From NCBI RefSeq assembly GCF_007754155.1, contig NZ_CP037423.1:4740765-4804764 (forward strand): 64,000 nt of DNA, read 5' to 3'. Within the stretch, counting starts at the first letter, position 1. The number at the start of each line of letters is the position of its first letter. The position numbers and the translations under genes were made by a program. Source of the stretch: Stieleria neptunia (GTDB taxonomy: Bacteria > Planctomycetota > Planctomycetia > Pirellulales > Pirellulaceae). This document shows, one piece after another, positions 54,019 through 63,132 of the stretch. The notes beneath the pieces are model-generated. The model saw only the letters and a program-made list of their open reading frames with translations, had not been told where the DNA came from and did not search any database.

Positions 54019-54477
54019 GTGGCTTCATCGCGAGCGTTGCCGCAACCTGACCGCGATGCGACACGTCTGGGGGCGTGGTTGTTGCGGATCGCTGCGGCGG
54101 GCGTGGCTGCGCTGCTGGTCGGATTGCTGGCGACCGCCTGGACGTTGCAACCCGACTCCTCCGGCTTGGGGACGCATCACCAGCTGGGGCTTCCGCCCTG
54201 CAGCATCCGCGTGCTGTTCGGAATTCGTTGCCCCAGTTGCGGGATGACGACATCGTGGGCGCACGCGATGAACGGAGATTTTCTCGCCGCGGCACGCGCC
54301 AACGTGGGCGGATTCTTGTTGGCGTTTTACGCGCTGGCATGCCTGGGCACGATGCTACAGATGGTGCGTGGCGGAAAACTGCCGGCCGATCGCACGATCC
54401 GTCGCTACACGATCGCGCTGATCGCGATCGCGGCGGTGACGTTGGCCGATTGGGGCGTTCGGCTGATGGGGGTGTAG
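54019..54477 (+). CDS. DUF2752 membrane protein
   Basis: This 152-residue protein shows three or four membrane helices and the DUF2752 signature: GLPPCSIRVLFGIRCPSCGMTTSWAHAMNGDFLAAARANVGG (split into shorter motifs PPCSIRVLF, CPSCGMTTSW and NVGGFLLAFYALA). The CPxCGMT motif suggests metal or disulfide chemistry, but its function is unknown. The start is a GTG at 54019, preceded by AAGGA. The longer frame from 53857 would overlap the isomerase gene on the opposite strand and lacks signal-like sequence. Confidence 0.75.
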   Translation: MASSRALPQPDRDATRLGAWLLRIAAAGVAALLVGLLATAWTLQPDSSGLGTHHQLGLPPCSIRVLFGIRCPSCGMTTSWAHAMNGDFLAAARANVGGFLLAFYALACLGTMLQMVRGGKLPADRTIRRYTIALIAIAAVTLADWGVRLMGV

Positions 54478-54541
54478 GTCACGCGGTGCGTGACGGTTGG
54501 CTTCACTTTGGCGGAAGTGTTGGGGTTTCACAAGTGAAACC
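54478..54541. terminator. Two short hairpins after the DUF2752 gene
   Basis: GTCACGC (54478-54484) pairs with GCGTGAC (54488-54494). GGTTTCAC (54524-54531) pairs with GTGAAACC (54534-54541). No T-run follows, so termination is only possible, not shown. A diverged REP-like copy sits at 54548-54570. Confidence 0.45.
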
Positions 54542-54579
54542 AGGAAGGCAAGCTGGAAGCTTACCCCACTTTGACAGAG

Positions 54580-56439
54580 TCAGTTCTGGTCGTACAGCGG
54601 CAGGTGGCGGTAGTAGACTTCCAGGCAGTAGATCGACAAGCAGGTTGTGTACAAGCGGCCGCCGATACTCCAGCGGTCGCCTTGGGGGGCCCAGCTGCCG
54701 CGTTCGTTGCCGTCCTTGATTTGCAGGGCCGGCAGTTTGACTTTCATCTCATTGTTCCATTCGGTCCACAGCGGGCCGCCGACATGGTGGAACGCTTGGG
54801 TTGCGTAGTACCAGTAGTAGACGTTTTGGCGATTGATGTCGAAGGGTGCATCGGTACGCAACAGGTTGAGGCCGTCTTGGAGCCGGCCATCGTTTCGCTC
54901 CCAACCGAGGTACTGGCGACACAGCAGCCCTTCGGCGGTCATCGTGGGCGTGGCGTCGCTGCGGCCGGGTTGGTAGGCATAACCGGCACCGTAGTAAACG
55001 CTGGCCGAATCGAGGTACTGTCCGATTCGGCTCATGTTCCCCGGGTTGACTTCCAGCCCAGCCCCGAGCGCACTTTGCAGGGCCATCACGTACCAGCCGG
55101 TGACCGACGTGTCGCCGGGTTCATTGGGTCGATATCGCCAGCCGCCATCGGATGCCTGTGCTTTGAGTGCGTAATCGACGGCGCGCTGGGCGTAAGCGCG
55201 CAACCAGGAATCCTTGGTCATCCCGTACAACTCGCACAGCGCGATCGTCGCTTGGGCTTGGGCGTAGGTTCGTTCGTTGCCGCGCGCCGAAGCGGCCATG
55301 TACCCGCCGCGATCCTGTTGTGACACCAAGTACTTCAACCCTTTGTCGACTTCGGCGCGGTACATGCCTTCCAGGTGGGTGTTGCCGTCCCCGGCAAACG
55401 CGATCAATGCCATCGCGGTCGCGGCCGGCCGGTTTTCCGAAACGGCACCGTTGCTGTAGGGTTTCAGCATGCTCCAGTAACCGCTGCGATGCTGTTGTCG
55501 TTTCAGCCAGGCCAGCCCGAGCTTGACGGCGTTGGCGGTCTCATCGGTGCCGCCGTACATCGCCATCAACGCTTTTCGCATCGCCCCGGTCCGTCCGCTG
55601 AACATCGGTTTGGAGATCTCGATCGGCTCGGCTCCCAGCAGCACCGGCTGAATCGCCTCCATCTCGGCCGGTTCCACCGTTTCGAAAATCTCCGGAATCT
55701 CGGTTTCCAGCAGCGTGTCGTCCAACGCGTCTTCGGGGGCTTCGATCAGGTCATCGGTTTGTGGCGAAGACAGATCCAATTCGAGCGCATCCTCGATCGG
55801 TTCATTGCTGATCCCAAAATCGAGCACCAGGTTGGTGAAACCGTTCCCGGTGGGCGAGGTGATCAGGGCCAGAATCAGCAGCACGATCAAATGGATCACC
55901 AGACTGAGCAGCCAGGAGGGAGCCGAGCGGGTGACGTCGTCCGCGGGGGCGTCCTGGTCTGCGGCGGCAATCGCGGCGTCCGCATCGGCGTTTCCGTCTT
56001 CCGCCGTGGTGACTTCGGGCAAGCTTCCACGCCAGCGGGTCACGGCCGAGCCGATCCCGGACCGCGGCTGGGACACTTCCGTGATCGGGCGGGTGGGCGG
56101 CAGGGTGGCTCGGGGTGGCGGCGGCGGCGGGATCGAGGGTCCGTTTCCGGCCGCCGCGACGTCGCCGCGTTGGGTTGGGGGCTTGTCGGCCGGGATCTTG
56201 TTGGCGGACAGACCGTGGGGGGGCTCGGCTCCGAGTGTTTCTTCGTCCGAGTCGATCATGTCGGCCGACTGCGGTGGCCCCGGCAGCGGCCCCGGCAGCG
56301 GCGATGCGGCCCTGTCTTCAGCGGCCTGGTCTTCAGCAGCCCTATCTTCAGCGGACTGGTCTGCTCCGGCCCAGGGGCTGCGTTCACGCGGTGTTCCGCG
56401 GCGCGGCGGCGGTGGTGGGACCGGGGGGACGGAAGGCAT
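54580..56439 (-). CDS. Prenyltransferase/squalene-oxidase-fold protein with TonB-like membrane anchor
   Basis: This 619-residue protein has a Pro-rich, acidic N-terminus (about residues 1-165, with PPVPPPPPRRG), then WLLSLVIHLIVLLILALI (about 178-195), a single helix with His as in TonB/TolA-type anchors. An acidic stretch follows, and a C-terminal (alpha/alpha)6 toroid (about residues 300-619) carries repeats such as GLAWLKRQQHRSGYWS, GLKYLVSQQDRGGYM and YALKAQASDGGWRY. The repeats match the prenyltransferase and squalene-oxidase family, but no active-site motif DxDD is obvious. The start at 56439 avoids a frame extension that would include an intergenic palindrome (56608-56684). Confidence 0.7.
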   Translation of the reverse strand: MPSVPPVPPPPPRRGTPRERSPWAGADQSAEDRAAEDQAAEDRAASPLPGPLPGPPQSADMIDSDEETLGAEPPHGLSANKIPADKPPTQRGDVAAAGNGPSIPPPPPPRATLPPTRPITEVSQPRSGIGSAVTRWRGSLPEVTTAEDGNADADAAIAAADQDAPADDVTRSAPSWLLSLVIHLIVLLILALITSPTGNGFTNLVLDFGISNEPIEDALELDLSSPQTDDLIEAPEDALDDTLLETEIPEIFETVEPAEMEAIQPVLLGAEPIEISKPMFSGRTGAMRKALMAMYGGTDETANAVKLGLAWLKRQQHRSGYWSMLKPYSNGAVSENRPAATAMALIAFAGDGNTHLEGMYRAEVDKGLKYLVSQQDRGGYMAASARGNERTYAQAQATIALCELYGMTKDSWLRAYAQRAVDYALKAQASDGGWRYRPNEPGDTSVTGWYVMALQSALGAGLEVNPGNMSRIGQYLDSASVYYGAGYAYQPGRSDATPTMTAEGLLCRQYLGWERNDGRLQDGLNLLRTDAPFDINRQNVYYWYYATQAFHHVGGPLWTEWNNEMKVKLPALQIKDGNERGSWAPQGDRWSIGGRLYTTCLSIYCLEVYYRHLPLYDQN

Positions 56440-56607
56440 ATCGATCGATTGCGGAGTGCGGGCAGACGAGGAGTCGCTCGTAAAAAGACTCTGCGACACA
56501 GCATTCGACTCGAAAAGTAGAAGAGAAAGAGTTTCGCGGCTCCCGTTGCTTCTACGCAGTATATCGCATTTGTCCAGATCAGACAAAAAAAGCCGGTCGT
56601 CTTTGGG

Positions 56608-56684
56608 AAGTGGGAGAGGCTTGCAGGCTGGTGGAGGCAGGCTGGAGGAGTCCGAGCGGACCAGTCTGGAAGCCTCTCCCACTT
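56608..56684. repeat. Inverted repeat related to the REP-like element
   Basis: Arms 56608-56630 and 56662-56684 are inverted repeats with two mismatches (GTGGGAGAGGCTTGCAG and its complement). The core resembles the 23-bp REP-like element (GGCTT, AGCC) but is diverged. Confidence 0.75.
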
Positions 56685-56707
56685 GTTTCCCAATCAAGAC
56701 GAGACGC

Positions 56708-56748
56708 GAAAAACGGGGTGAGCCGCCTCAATTGAGGGGCTCACCCCG
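56708..56748 (-). terminator. Rho-independent terminator of the YTV gene
   Basis: CGGGGTGAGCC (56714-56724) and GGCTCACCCCG (56738-56748) enclose the perfect palindrome CCTCAATTGAGG (56726-56737). Read on the minus strand it is followed by a T-run. It ends the YTV gene, which stops about 80 nt upstream in transcription order. Confidence 0.92.
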
Positions 56749-56829
56749 CCTGGCTTGTCGCGTGCAGTTTTGAGCGGCTAGGCGGCCCACCGAGCTTTGT
56801 GACTCGGCGGGACCTCCCGGCCGATTCAA

Positions 56830-58587
56830 TTAGCAGCCGCAGGAAGGAGCGGCTTCGCAACCACAGGTCGGCTCAGCGTCGCATCCGCAGCTGGGAGCGA
56901 CGTCGCAGCAGCTGTTGCATCCCTTGTTGCATCCGCCGAACAGCTTTTTCAGCAGTCCGCCGCTGGACTTGCTGCATCCGCAGGAGGGAGCAGCAGCGCC
57001 ACATCCGCAAGCGTCAGCGGCACCACAGCAGACCGGGGCCGGGCAGCAAACCGTCACGGGGACTTGCTTGCAGACCGTACGCGGAACGCACTTGGTGACC
57101 GTGTAAGGCTCGCAGACCTGACGGCACTTCTTGACCTTGCAGATCTTCGTGTAGCACTCGGTGCGGCACTTGTTGACGCAAACGGTCTTGGTGCGGCACT
57201 CGGGAACCATCTTGCAAACTTTGTATTCGCAAGTCTTGGTACGGCACTCGGGAACCATCTTGCAAGTGGTGTACTTGCAGACCTTCGTACGGGGCTCGCA
57301 GACGTAGCTGCAAACGGTGTAGTTACAGGTCTTGGTGCGGCACTCGGGAACCATCTTGCAAGTGGTGTACTTGCAAACCTTGCTGCGTTGTTCGCAGACG
57401 TAGCTGCAAACCTTGTACTCGCAAGTCTTCGTGCGGCACTCGGGGACCATCTTGCAAACGGTGTACTTGCAGGTCTTCGTGCGGCACTCGGGAACCATCT
57501 TGCAGACGGTGTAGTTGCAAGTCTTGGTCTTGCACTCAGGAACGCGTCGGCAAACGGTGTAAGGGATCTCACGCGTGCGGCACTCTTTCTTGTAGCGCGT
57601 GCAGCAGATTTCCTTTTCTTCGCAGGTCGGCACCCAGACTTTCTTGCAGATCGTCTTGGGGCAACCTTGGACGCATTCGACGCGGCACTTGCCGGGGCAG
57701 TACACGCAACGGCAGGTCGCCGGATCGTAGGTCCACGTGCCCGGTTCACGAACCGTGCGTCGCATCATCGGACCGGGAACGGTTTCCGTTTGCGTTTCCC
57801 AGTGTCCACCTTTGACCGTGATGGTCTTGGTGTACTGCTCGGGAACCATGACGGTGTAGTTCTCGGTGCGAACCTTGTCTTCACGCACGGTGTTGTAAAC
57901 CGTGTAGTTGATCGTACGAGTCTTGGTCTCGTGAACGGGAACCATCACGGTGTAGTTGATGGTTTTTTCGCGAGTTTCGTACACCGGCTTGTTGACGGTG
58001 TAGTTGATCGTGCGAGTCTTGGTCTCCCACACGGGCTTTTTGACCGTGTAGTTGATGACCTTTTCGTGCGTCTCGTACACCGGTTTCATGACGGTGTAGT
58101 TGATCGTACGCGTCTTGGTCTCGTACACGGGCTTTTTGACCGTGTAGTTGATGACCTTTTCGTGAGTCTCGTAGACCGGTTTGTTGACGGTGTAGTTGAT
58201 CGTACGAGTTTTCGTTTCGTACGTCGGCACCATCACGGTGTACTGGACTTCTCGTTGCTCCGTGTAAGGAACGACACGAGTTGCTTGGACTTCTTTGTCT
58301 TCGTAATACGTTTCGTTCCGCGTACGATAGCGAGTCTCTTGGACTTGCTCGTATACGGTCTCGGTCACGTTACGCATGACGGTGTAGCTTCCATCGGCGT
58401 TTGCCGATGCAGCTCCGTCAGCGACGGGTGACGCGCCGTCAGCGACGGTGCCGTCGCTGACCACTGACTCTCCGCAATTACTACAGCCTTGATAGCTGAT
58501 CGCACCACAATAAGCGGCGCGTGCGGATTGAGCCCCCGAGACGATCGCGATGATCGCCAAGGCGGGCAATAACCACAGCCTTTTCAT
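56830..58587 (-). CDS. Cysteine-rich YTV-repeat planctomycete cell-wall protein
   Basis: This 585-residue exported protein has a signal peptide (MKRLWLLPALAIIAIVSGAQS) and two tandem 16-residue repeat arrays. About nine units of YTVxKPVYETxTRTIN type lie at residues 116-260. A Cys-rich linker follows (about 260-342), with ATCRCVYCPGKCRVECVQGC, and then about eight units of YTVCKMVPECRTKTCN type (about 343-470). The C-terminus is very Cys-rich (CCDVAPSCGCDAEPTCGC). YTV proteins form the disulfide-linked protein wall of Rhodopirellula. The start at 58587 follows GGAGAAAGAAGAG. A clear terminator lies 80 nt past the stop. The signal, repeats and Cys content fit a secreted structural wall protein; cross-linking is inferred. 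Confidence 0.85.
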   Translation of the reverse strand: MKRLWLLPALAIIAIVSGAQSARAAYCGAISYQGCSNCGESVVSDGTVADGASPVADGAASANADGSYTVMRNVTETVYEQVQETRYRTRNETYYEDKEVQATRVVPYTEQREVQYTVMVPTYETKTRTINYTVNKPVYETHEKVINYTVKKPVYETKTRTINYTVMKPVYETHEKVINYTVKKPVWETKTRTINYTVNKPVYETREKTINYTVMVPVHETKTRTINYTVYNTVREDKVRTENYTVMVPEQYTKTITVKGGHWETQTETVPGPMMRRTVREPGTWTYDPATCRCVYCPGKCRVECVQGCPKTICKKVWVPTCEEKEICCTRYKKECRTREIPYTVCRRVPECKTKTCNYTVCKMVPECRTKTCKYTVCKMVPECRTKTCEYKVCSYVCEQRSKVCKYTTCKMVPECRTKTCNYTVCSYVCEPRTKVCKYTTCKMVPECRTKTCEYKVCKMVPECRTKTVCVNKCRTECYTKICKVKKCRQVCEPYTVTKCVPRTVCKQVPVTVCCPAPVCCGAADACGCGAAAPSCGCSKSSGGLLKKLFGGCNKGCNSCCDVAPSCGCDAEPTCGCEAAPSCGC

Positions 58588-59166
58588 CTCTTCTTTCTCC
58601 AGGAAACACATTTGGGTTGCAAAGGGACGCACTGGATGATGCGAGACCCATTGCTCACACCTTCCTGCACTTTTTGCGTGCACGTGCACTGCGACGAAAG
58701 ACCCCCCGTTCAAGATGAATCCGGCTCCGGTCACTGCACCCGAAGGTGCCGATCGTTGCCCGAATTAACCTCTTTCCCATCTACCCGCACGAACGGTGGG
58801 AGGAAGATGGTGCGGACACACAAAGTTTGCGTGCCAACGAATTGGGTCCTTATGCTGTCAATTCATCGTCTGCGTAAAGTGATCCGACCAAGTAAACAGG
58901 TCGATCAAGGCAAATTAAGACGCCTAGGCTGTCCAGGAGTGCCGCCATTGCAATCCATAACAGATGTAGCGATCGGGACGGCGGAGCGAGGACGTTTGTT
59001 CCAGGTTCCAGGTTCCGGGTTCCGGGTTCCGGGTTTCAGGTTTCAGGTTCCAGGTTCCAGGTTCCAGGTTCCGGGTTGAGATCTGAGATCTGAGATTGGC
59101 TCCTTCCTTTTTCTCCCCTCTCCCCACTTCCCCCTGTCGGTCTTCCGAGGGCGTTACAATCCTCCC
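58588..59166. other. Non-coding gap between the YTV and rex genes
   Basis: No gene is supported. A heptamer tandem array of AGGTTCC-type units occupies 58998-59076. The rest contains no recognisable element, but must hold the divergent promoters of the YTV and rex genes. Confidence 0.6.
58998..59076. repeat. Heptamer tandem array (GGTTCCA type), about 11 units
   Basis: Units are GGTTCCA, GGTTCCG and GTTTCAG variants in direct repeat, the reverse complement of the array at 30679-30727. The variant units GGTTCCG occur as a block of three, as if recently amplified. Confidence 0.92.
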
Positions 59167-59835
59167 ATGCCCTCAGAACCGGACCACGAAACGACTTCGG
59201 ACCCCAACAGCGGCGTCAACAAATTGCCGCGACCGGCCGTCGGGCGGCTGAGTCTGTACTTTCGCGAATTGCATCGCTTGGCCGATCAGGGCGAAACCCA
59301 TCTCAACAGCAAACAGCTCGGTGCGCTGGTCGATGTGTCTCCCGCCGTCGTCCGCCGCGACCTGAGCAGTCTGGGCACGATCGGCCGTCGCGGCGTGGGG
59401 TATCCGATCGACAAACTGACCGAACAGATCGGCGCGGTGCTCGGCAGCGGGCTGCAGTGGCAGGTCATCTTGGTCGGCGTCGGATCGCTCGGCGATGCGC
59501 TGCTCCGCTACCGAGGTTTCGAGCGATTGGGGTTTCGACTGGTCGCCGCCTTCGATCTCGCCCCGGGCAAAATCGGAAAACAGATCGGGGGGGTGTCGAT
59601 TTGGAACGCCGCCACGATGACCGGCAAGCTGGCCGAACTCTCACCGGACCTGGCGATCCTGGCCGTCCCGGTCGACCAGGCGGCCGTCGTCGCCGCCGAT
59701 TTGGTCGCCGCCGGCATCAGCGGCATCCTGAATTTTGCCCCCACCACGTTACGCTTGCCGGGATCCACGGCCGTCGTCAACGTCGACTTGGCCAGCGAAT
59801 TGCAACGGCTCGCGTTCAGCGTCCAGAACCGCTGA
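59167..59835 (+). CDS. rex: Redox-sensing transcriptional repressor Rex
   Basis: This 222-residue repressor responds to NADH/NAD+. A winged helix-turn-helix (RLSLYFRELHRLADQGETHLNSKQLGALVDVSPAVVRRDLSSLG, split here, about residues 27-70) is followed by a Rossmann fold with VGVGSLGDALL (about 101-111) for NAD binding, where GxGxxG is intact. GRRGVGYPI precedes it. The C-terminus is helical and typical. It probably represses fermentative or respiratory genes when NAD+ is high. The ATG at 59167 gives a short unstructured lead. Confidence 0.92.
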   Translation: MPSEPDHETTSDPNSGVNKLPRPAVGRLSLYFRELHRLADQGETHLNSKQLGALVDVSPAVVRRDLSSLGTIGRRGVGYPIDKLTEQIGAVLGSGLQWQVILVGVGSLGDALLRYRGFERLGFRLVAAFDLAPGKIGKQIGGVSIWNAATMTGKLAELSPDLAILAVPVDQAAVVAADLVAAGISGILNFAPTTLRLPGSTAVVNVDLASELQRLAFSVQNR

Positions 59836-59901
59836 CCCGTGGGATCGACTTTTTGCCTGTCGAAGGCCGTTGTGACAGAGAACCAGCCGTCTGACGCGAG
59901 C

Positions 59902-61032
59902 CTATATCAGTGACTCTCTCGCCTGATTCACCGCTTGAACCGCCTCCGATGCGGAACCCGCCGTGGCGGTCAGATGCCCCATCTTCCGGCCGACTTTGGC
60001 GTCGGTTTTGCCATACAGGTGCAGCGAAACCGACGGCACGGCCAACGCCTGATCCCAGCTCGGATGCTGTCCGTCAACGCTCCACAAATCGCCCAACAGG
60101 TTGGCCATCGCCGCGCCGCCGACGCGCAACTCGGTCGATCCGAGTGGCAGCCCACAGACCGCTCGGACGTGTTGTTCGAACTGGCTGGTGTGACACGCTT
60201 CGATCGTCAAATGGCCACTGTTGTGCGGCCGCGGCGCGACCTCGTTGATCAAAATTGTTTCCGCATCGACGACAAAAAACTCCACGCACAGCACGCCGAC
60301 CAACTGCAGCACGTCGGCGGCCCGGGTCGCGATCGAGTTGGCCAATTGTTGTTGTGCCGGCGACAGGGTCGAAGGGCAGAACGAGACGTCGAGGATGTGG
60401 TTGCGATGATCGTTTTCAAAGGGCGGGAAACAGCGGACTTCCCCCGCGGCCGAACGCGCTACGACGACCGAGGCTTCTCGATCAAACGAGATCCATTTCT
60501 CGGCGATCCAGGCGTCGGCGGACTCCCACGGCACCGCCGCTGCGTCGGCTTGGCCATCGAGGCGATACTGTCCCTTGCCGTCGTATCCGCTCCGTGCCGT
60601 TTTCACGATCACCGGCCAGCCATGCTGCTCGGCAAACTCGCCGACGCCGGCGGCCGAATCGACCGCGGCATAGGGCGTCACCGCCAGACCCGCATCGCGG
60701 AACGTGGTTTTTTCAACCAGTCGATCTTGTGCGGTGGCAAGGACATGATGCGAGGGATACGTCGGCGCGAACTCGCTGCACCAGCGAATCGTCTCGGCGG
60801 GAATGTTCTCGAATTCCAGCGTGATCACCTGGCACTGCTGGGCAAACTGTGACACGACGGCGTGATCAAGTAGATCGCCGACGACGGTTCGCGTGGCAAC
60901 CTGGCCGGCCGGTTCGTCGGGCGAGCCGCAGAAGACCACGACGTCGTATCCCATCTGCATCGCCGCGATCGCAAACATGCGGCCCAGTTGTCCGCCACCG
61001 ACCATGCCGATCGTCGCCCCCGGCATCACCAT
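59902..61032 (-). CDS. purK: N5-carboxyaminoimidazole ribonucleotide synthase PurK
   Basis: This 376-residue ATP-grasp enzyme converts AIR and bicarbonate to N5-CAIR in purine synthesis. It shows GATIGMVGGGQLGRMFAIAA at the start, then VITLEFENIP, VIVKTARSGYDGKGQY (the ATP-grasp loop, near residue 140) and EVAPRPHNSGHLTIEAC. The start at 61032 (MVMPGATIG) or Met3 at 61026 is preferred; the longer frame to 61134 overlaps purE. It is 34 nt downstream of purE, and both are transcribed together. The C-terminus is family-typical. Confidence 0.93.
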   Translation of the reverse strand: MVMPGATIGMVGGGQLGRMFAIAAMQMGYDVVVFCGSPDEPAGQVATRTVVGDLLDHAVVSQFAQQCQVITLEFENIPAETIRWCSEFAPTYPSHHVLATAQDRLVEKTTFRDAGLAVTPYAAVDSAAGVGEFAEQHGWPVIVKTARSGYDGKGQYRLDGQADAAAVPWESADAWIAEKWISFDREASVVVARSAAGEVRCFPPFENDHRNHILDVSFCPSTLSPAQQQLANSIATRAADVLQLVGVLCVEFFVVDAETILINEVAPRPHNSGHLTIEACHTSQFEQHVRAVCGLPLGSTELRVGGAAMANLLGDLWSVDGQHPSWDQALAVPSVSLHLYGKTDAKVGRKMGHLTATAGSASEAVQAVNQARESLI

Positions 61033-61066
61033 CGATTCGTTCGATTCCAGTGCTGACACGTCGAGA

Positions 61067-61591
61067 TCACTCCAGTTCGGTGGCGGCGAGGACTTGCTGC
61101 GTCTGCTGTTGAATGAACGCCTCCAGCGCCTCACGGACGGCCTGGTCGCTGATCGCCAGCATGCGAGCGGCCATCAAGCCGGCGTTTTTGGCCCCGCTGG
61201 CCCCGATCGACATGGTGGCGACGGGGATCCCGCCCGGCATTTGCACGATCGATAACAGCGAATCGAGTCCCTGCAGCGCCCGGCTCTGGACCGGAACGCC
61301 GATTACCGGTAGCGACGTTTCCGATGCCACCATCCCCGGCAGATGGGCGGCGCCGCCGGCCCCGGCGATGATCACTTTCAATCCCCGCTGCCGCGCCGAT
61401 TGGGCGTACGCGAACATCCGTGCCGGGGTGCGGTGGGCGCTGACGACGGTTCGCTCGTGCCGGATGCCCAAGGCATCCAAAATCTCGCATGCCGGACGCA
61501 TCGTCTCCCAATCGTTCTTGCTGCCCATGATCACGCCGACCACGGCATCGGTGGCGGGAAATTGCGTGCCGTCAGTTTCAGGTGTCGTCAT
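61067..61591 (-). CDS. purE: N5-carboxyaminoimidazole ribonucleotide mutase PurE
   Basis: This 174-residue mutase turns N5-CAIR into CAIR, following PurK. Signature motifs are [19 protein letters not shown], the AHRTPARMF helix, [41 protein letters not shown] and [11 protein letters not shown]. The start at 61591 ([11 protein letters not shown]) was chosen because the open frame beyond it runs into the 14-nt minisatellite. It is upstream of purK in a two-gene operon. Length is normal. Confidence 0.95.
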   Translation of the reverse strand: MTTPETDGTQFPATDAVVGVIMGSKNDWETMRPACEILDALGIRHERTVVSAHRTPARMFAYAQSARQRGLKVIIAGAGGAAHLPGMVASETSLPVIGVPVQSRALQGLDSLLSIVQMPGGIPVATMSIGASGAKNAGLMAARMLAISDQAVREALEAFIQQQTQQVLAATELE

Positions 61592-61685
61592 GCTCGCTGG
61601 TTGCGCTGGCGGAGAAGGGAAGACCGGTGAAACGAGAGTTTTAAAGCGAAACACGCCAAACCGGAAGGTGCAGCCGGAACAGGAG

Positions 61686-62118
61686 GTCGGCAAAACGATG
61701 TCGGCAAAACGATGTCGGCAAAACGATGTCGGCAAAACAATGGAGGCAAAACAATGGAGGCAAAACAATGGAGGCAAAACGATGGGGTGGCAGAATGATG
61801 GGGGCAGAATGATGGGGGCAGAACGATGGGGGCAAACGATGGGGGCAGAACGATGGGGGCAGAACGATGGGGGCAGAACGATGGGGGCAGAACGATGGGG
61901 GCAGAACGATGGGGGCAGAACGATGGGGGCAGAACGATGGGGGCAAAACGATGGGGGCAGAACGATGGGGGCAAAACGATGGGGGCAGAACGATGGGGGC
62001 AAAACGATGGGGGCAAAACGATGGGGGCAGAACGATGGGGGCAGAACGATGGGGGCAGAACGATGGGGGCAAAACGATGGGGGCAAAACGATGGGGTGGC
62101 AAAACGATGGGGTGGCAG
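61686..62118. repeat. 14-nt tandem repeat array, copy 3 (about 31 units)
   Basis: This is the longest of the three arrays, with unit GGGGGCAGAACGAT and variants. Units cluster in blocks: CAAAACGATGTCGG, then CAAAACAATGGAGG, then the main GGGGGCARAACGAT type. Because 14 is not a multiple of three, it reads as alternating peptides in all frames and produces long spurious open frames. Confidence 0.95.
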
Positions 62119-62195
62119 CGGGGCCCCGCCGGTCTCGTTCCGATCTTTCTTCCCTGTCTCCCTGTCTCCCCCTCTCCTTGTCTCCTTGTCTCCCC

Positions 62196-62870
62196 CTACC
62201 GCACCAAGAACTCCATCGCGTCCCGGTCGGTCAGGTCGTCGACGATGCGGTCGGCTCCGGCGATTTCCAGTTCCTCGCGGGTGGCCGTACCCGTACAGAC
62301 CGCCAAACACTTGGCGCCGATTGTGTGCGCGCAGCGGACGTCATTGGGCGTGTCGCCGATGACGATCACGTCGTCGCGGGCCGCCTCGCCTCGACGCCGT
62401 GCCAACTGGTCGGCCGCGCGTCGGGCCATGTCGCAGCGAACCGCGTCCAGGTCGCCACCGACCACCCAGGGAAAGAAATCGATCAGCCGGAAGGTCTCCA
62501 GCTTCATCCGGGCCGTTTCGGGAAAATTCCCCGTCATCACGGCCAACGAGAGGTGGGGCGTCGCCGACAACGCCGGCAGCAATTCCGCGACCCCCGGCAA
62601 CACTTCGCCTCGCACCGTGGGCAGCACGTCGCGTAGCGTCACGGCGTAACGTCGCCGCAATCGGCCTTGGTTTTCAGGCGTCGGGGCAATTTCCCCGGCC
62701 ACCAGAAACTCGCAAACCAAGTCGCGATCGGTGCGTCCGCCGAACGAAATGTGTTCGATGGCCAGGTCGGCGACCCCGAATTCATCCACCATCGCACGCA
62801 CCAACGCACCGCTTCCGGCACGTTGGGTCACGAGCAGGGTCCCATCGATGTCAAAAAAAAGTGTCCGCAT
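62196..62870 (-). CDS. HAD-superfamily phosphatase
   Basis: This 224-residue hydrolase begins [13 protein letters not shown], the HAD nucleophile motif I (DIDGT), with LAVMTGNF as motif II (Thr) and [14 protein letters not shown] as motif IV acidic pair; motif III Lys is nearby. A small cap domain is inserted after motif I (about residues 15-90). It resembles phosphoglycolate phosphatase-like enzymes, but the substrate cannot be told. The start at 62870 is the codon at the motif; the longer frame to 63005 has no related sequence. Confidence 0.88.
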   Translation of the reverse strand: MRTLFFDIDGTLLVTQRAGSGALVRAMVDEFGVADLAIEHISFGGRTDRDLVCEFLVAGEIAPTPENQGRLRRRYAVTLRDVLPTVRGEVLPGVAELLPALSATPHLSLAVMTGNFPETARMKLETFRLIDFFPWVVGGDLDAVRCDMARRAADQLARRRGEAARDDVIVIGDTPNDVRCAHTIGAKCLAVCTGTATREELEIAGADRIVDDLTDRDAMEFLVR

Positions 62871-63132
62871 GGCGAAAAAGTTAGCAGATGTCGAGCCGCG
62901 TACCAGCACCGTGGGGCCGAAACCGACGCGACGGCCCACGGCCTGTTTTGGACCGTTCCCGTTTTGCGGTTCTCTATTGTGTCCTTCCCAAACCGCGACC
63001 GTCATGCCAGAACCTAAGGACGGTTTTTGCGGCCGCCGGTACCGGTAGCTCGTCGTCAGGGCGTTTGACGAGATTCGCTACCATAGAATCGAGCCGTGAC
63101 CACGCCCCCAGCCAATCGATCGATCCCCTTCC

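Noticed and set aside
57064..58431. Long open frame on the plus strand antisense to the YTV gene (455 codons)
   Set aside because: It arises from the regular 48-nt repeat period of the YTV gene read on the other strand; the composition is repetitive and no start or domain is credible.
61113..62636. Long open frames through the 14-nt minisatellite on both strands
   Set aside because: They encode only monotonous peptides such as [13 protein letters not shown] and [10 protein letters not shown] from the repeat; the real genes are purE and the HAD phosphatase.
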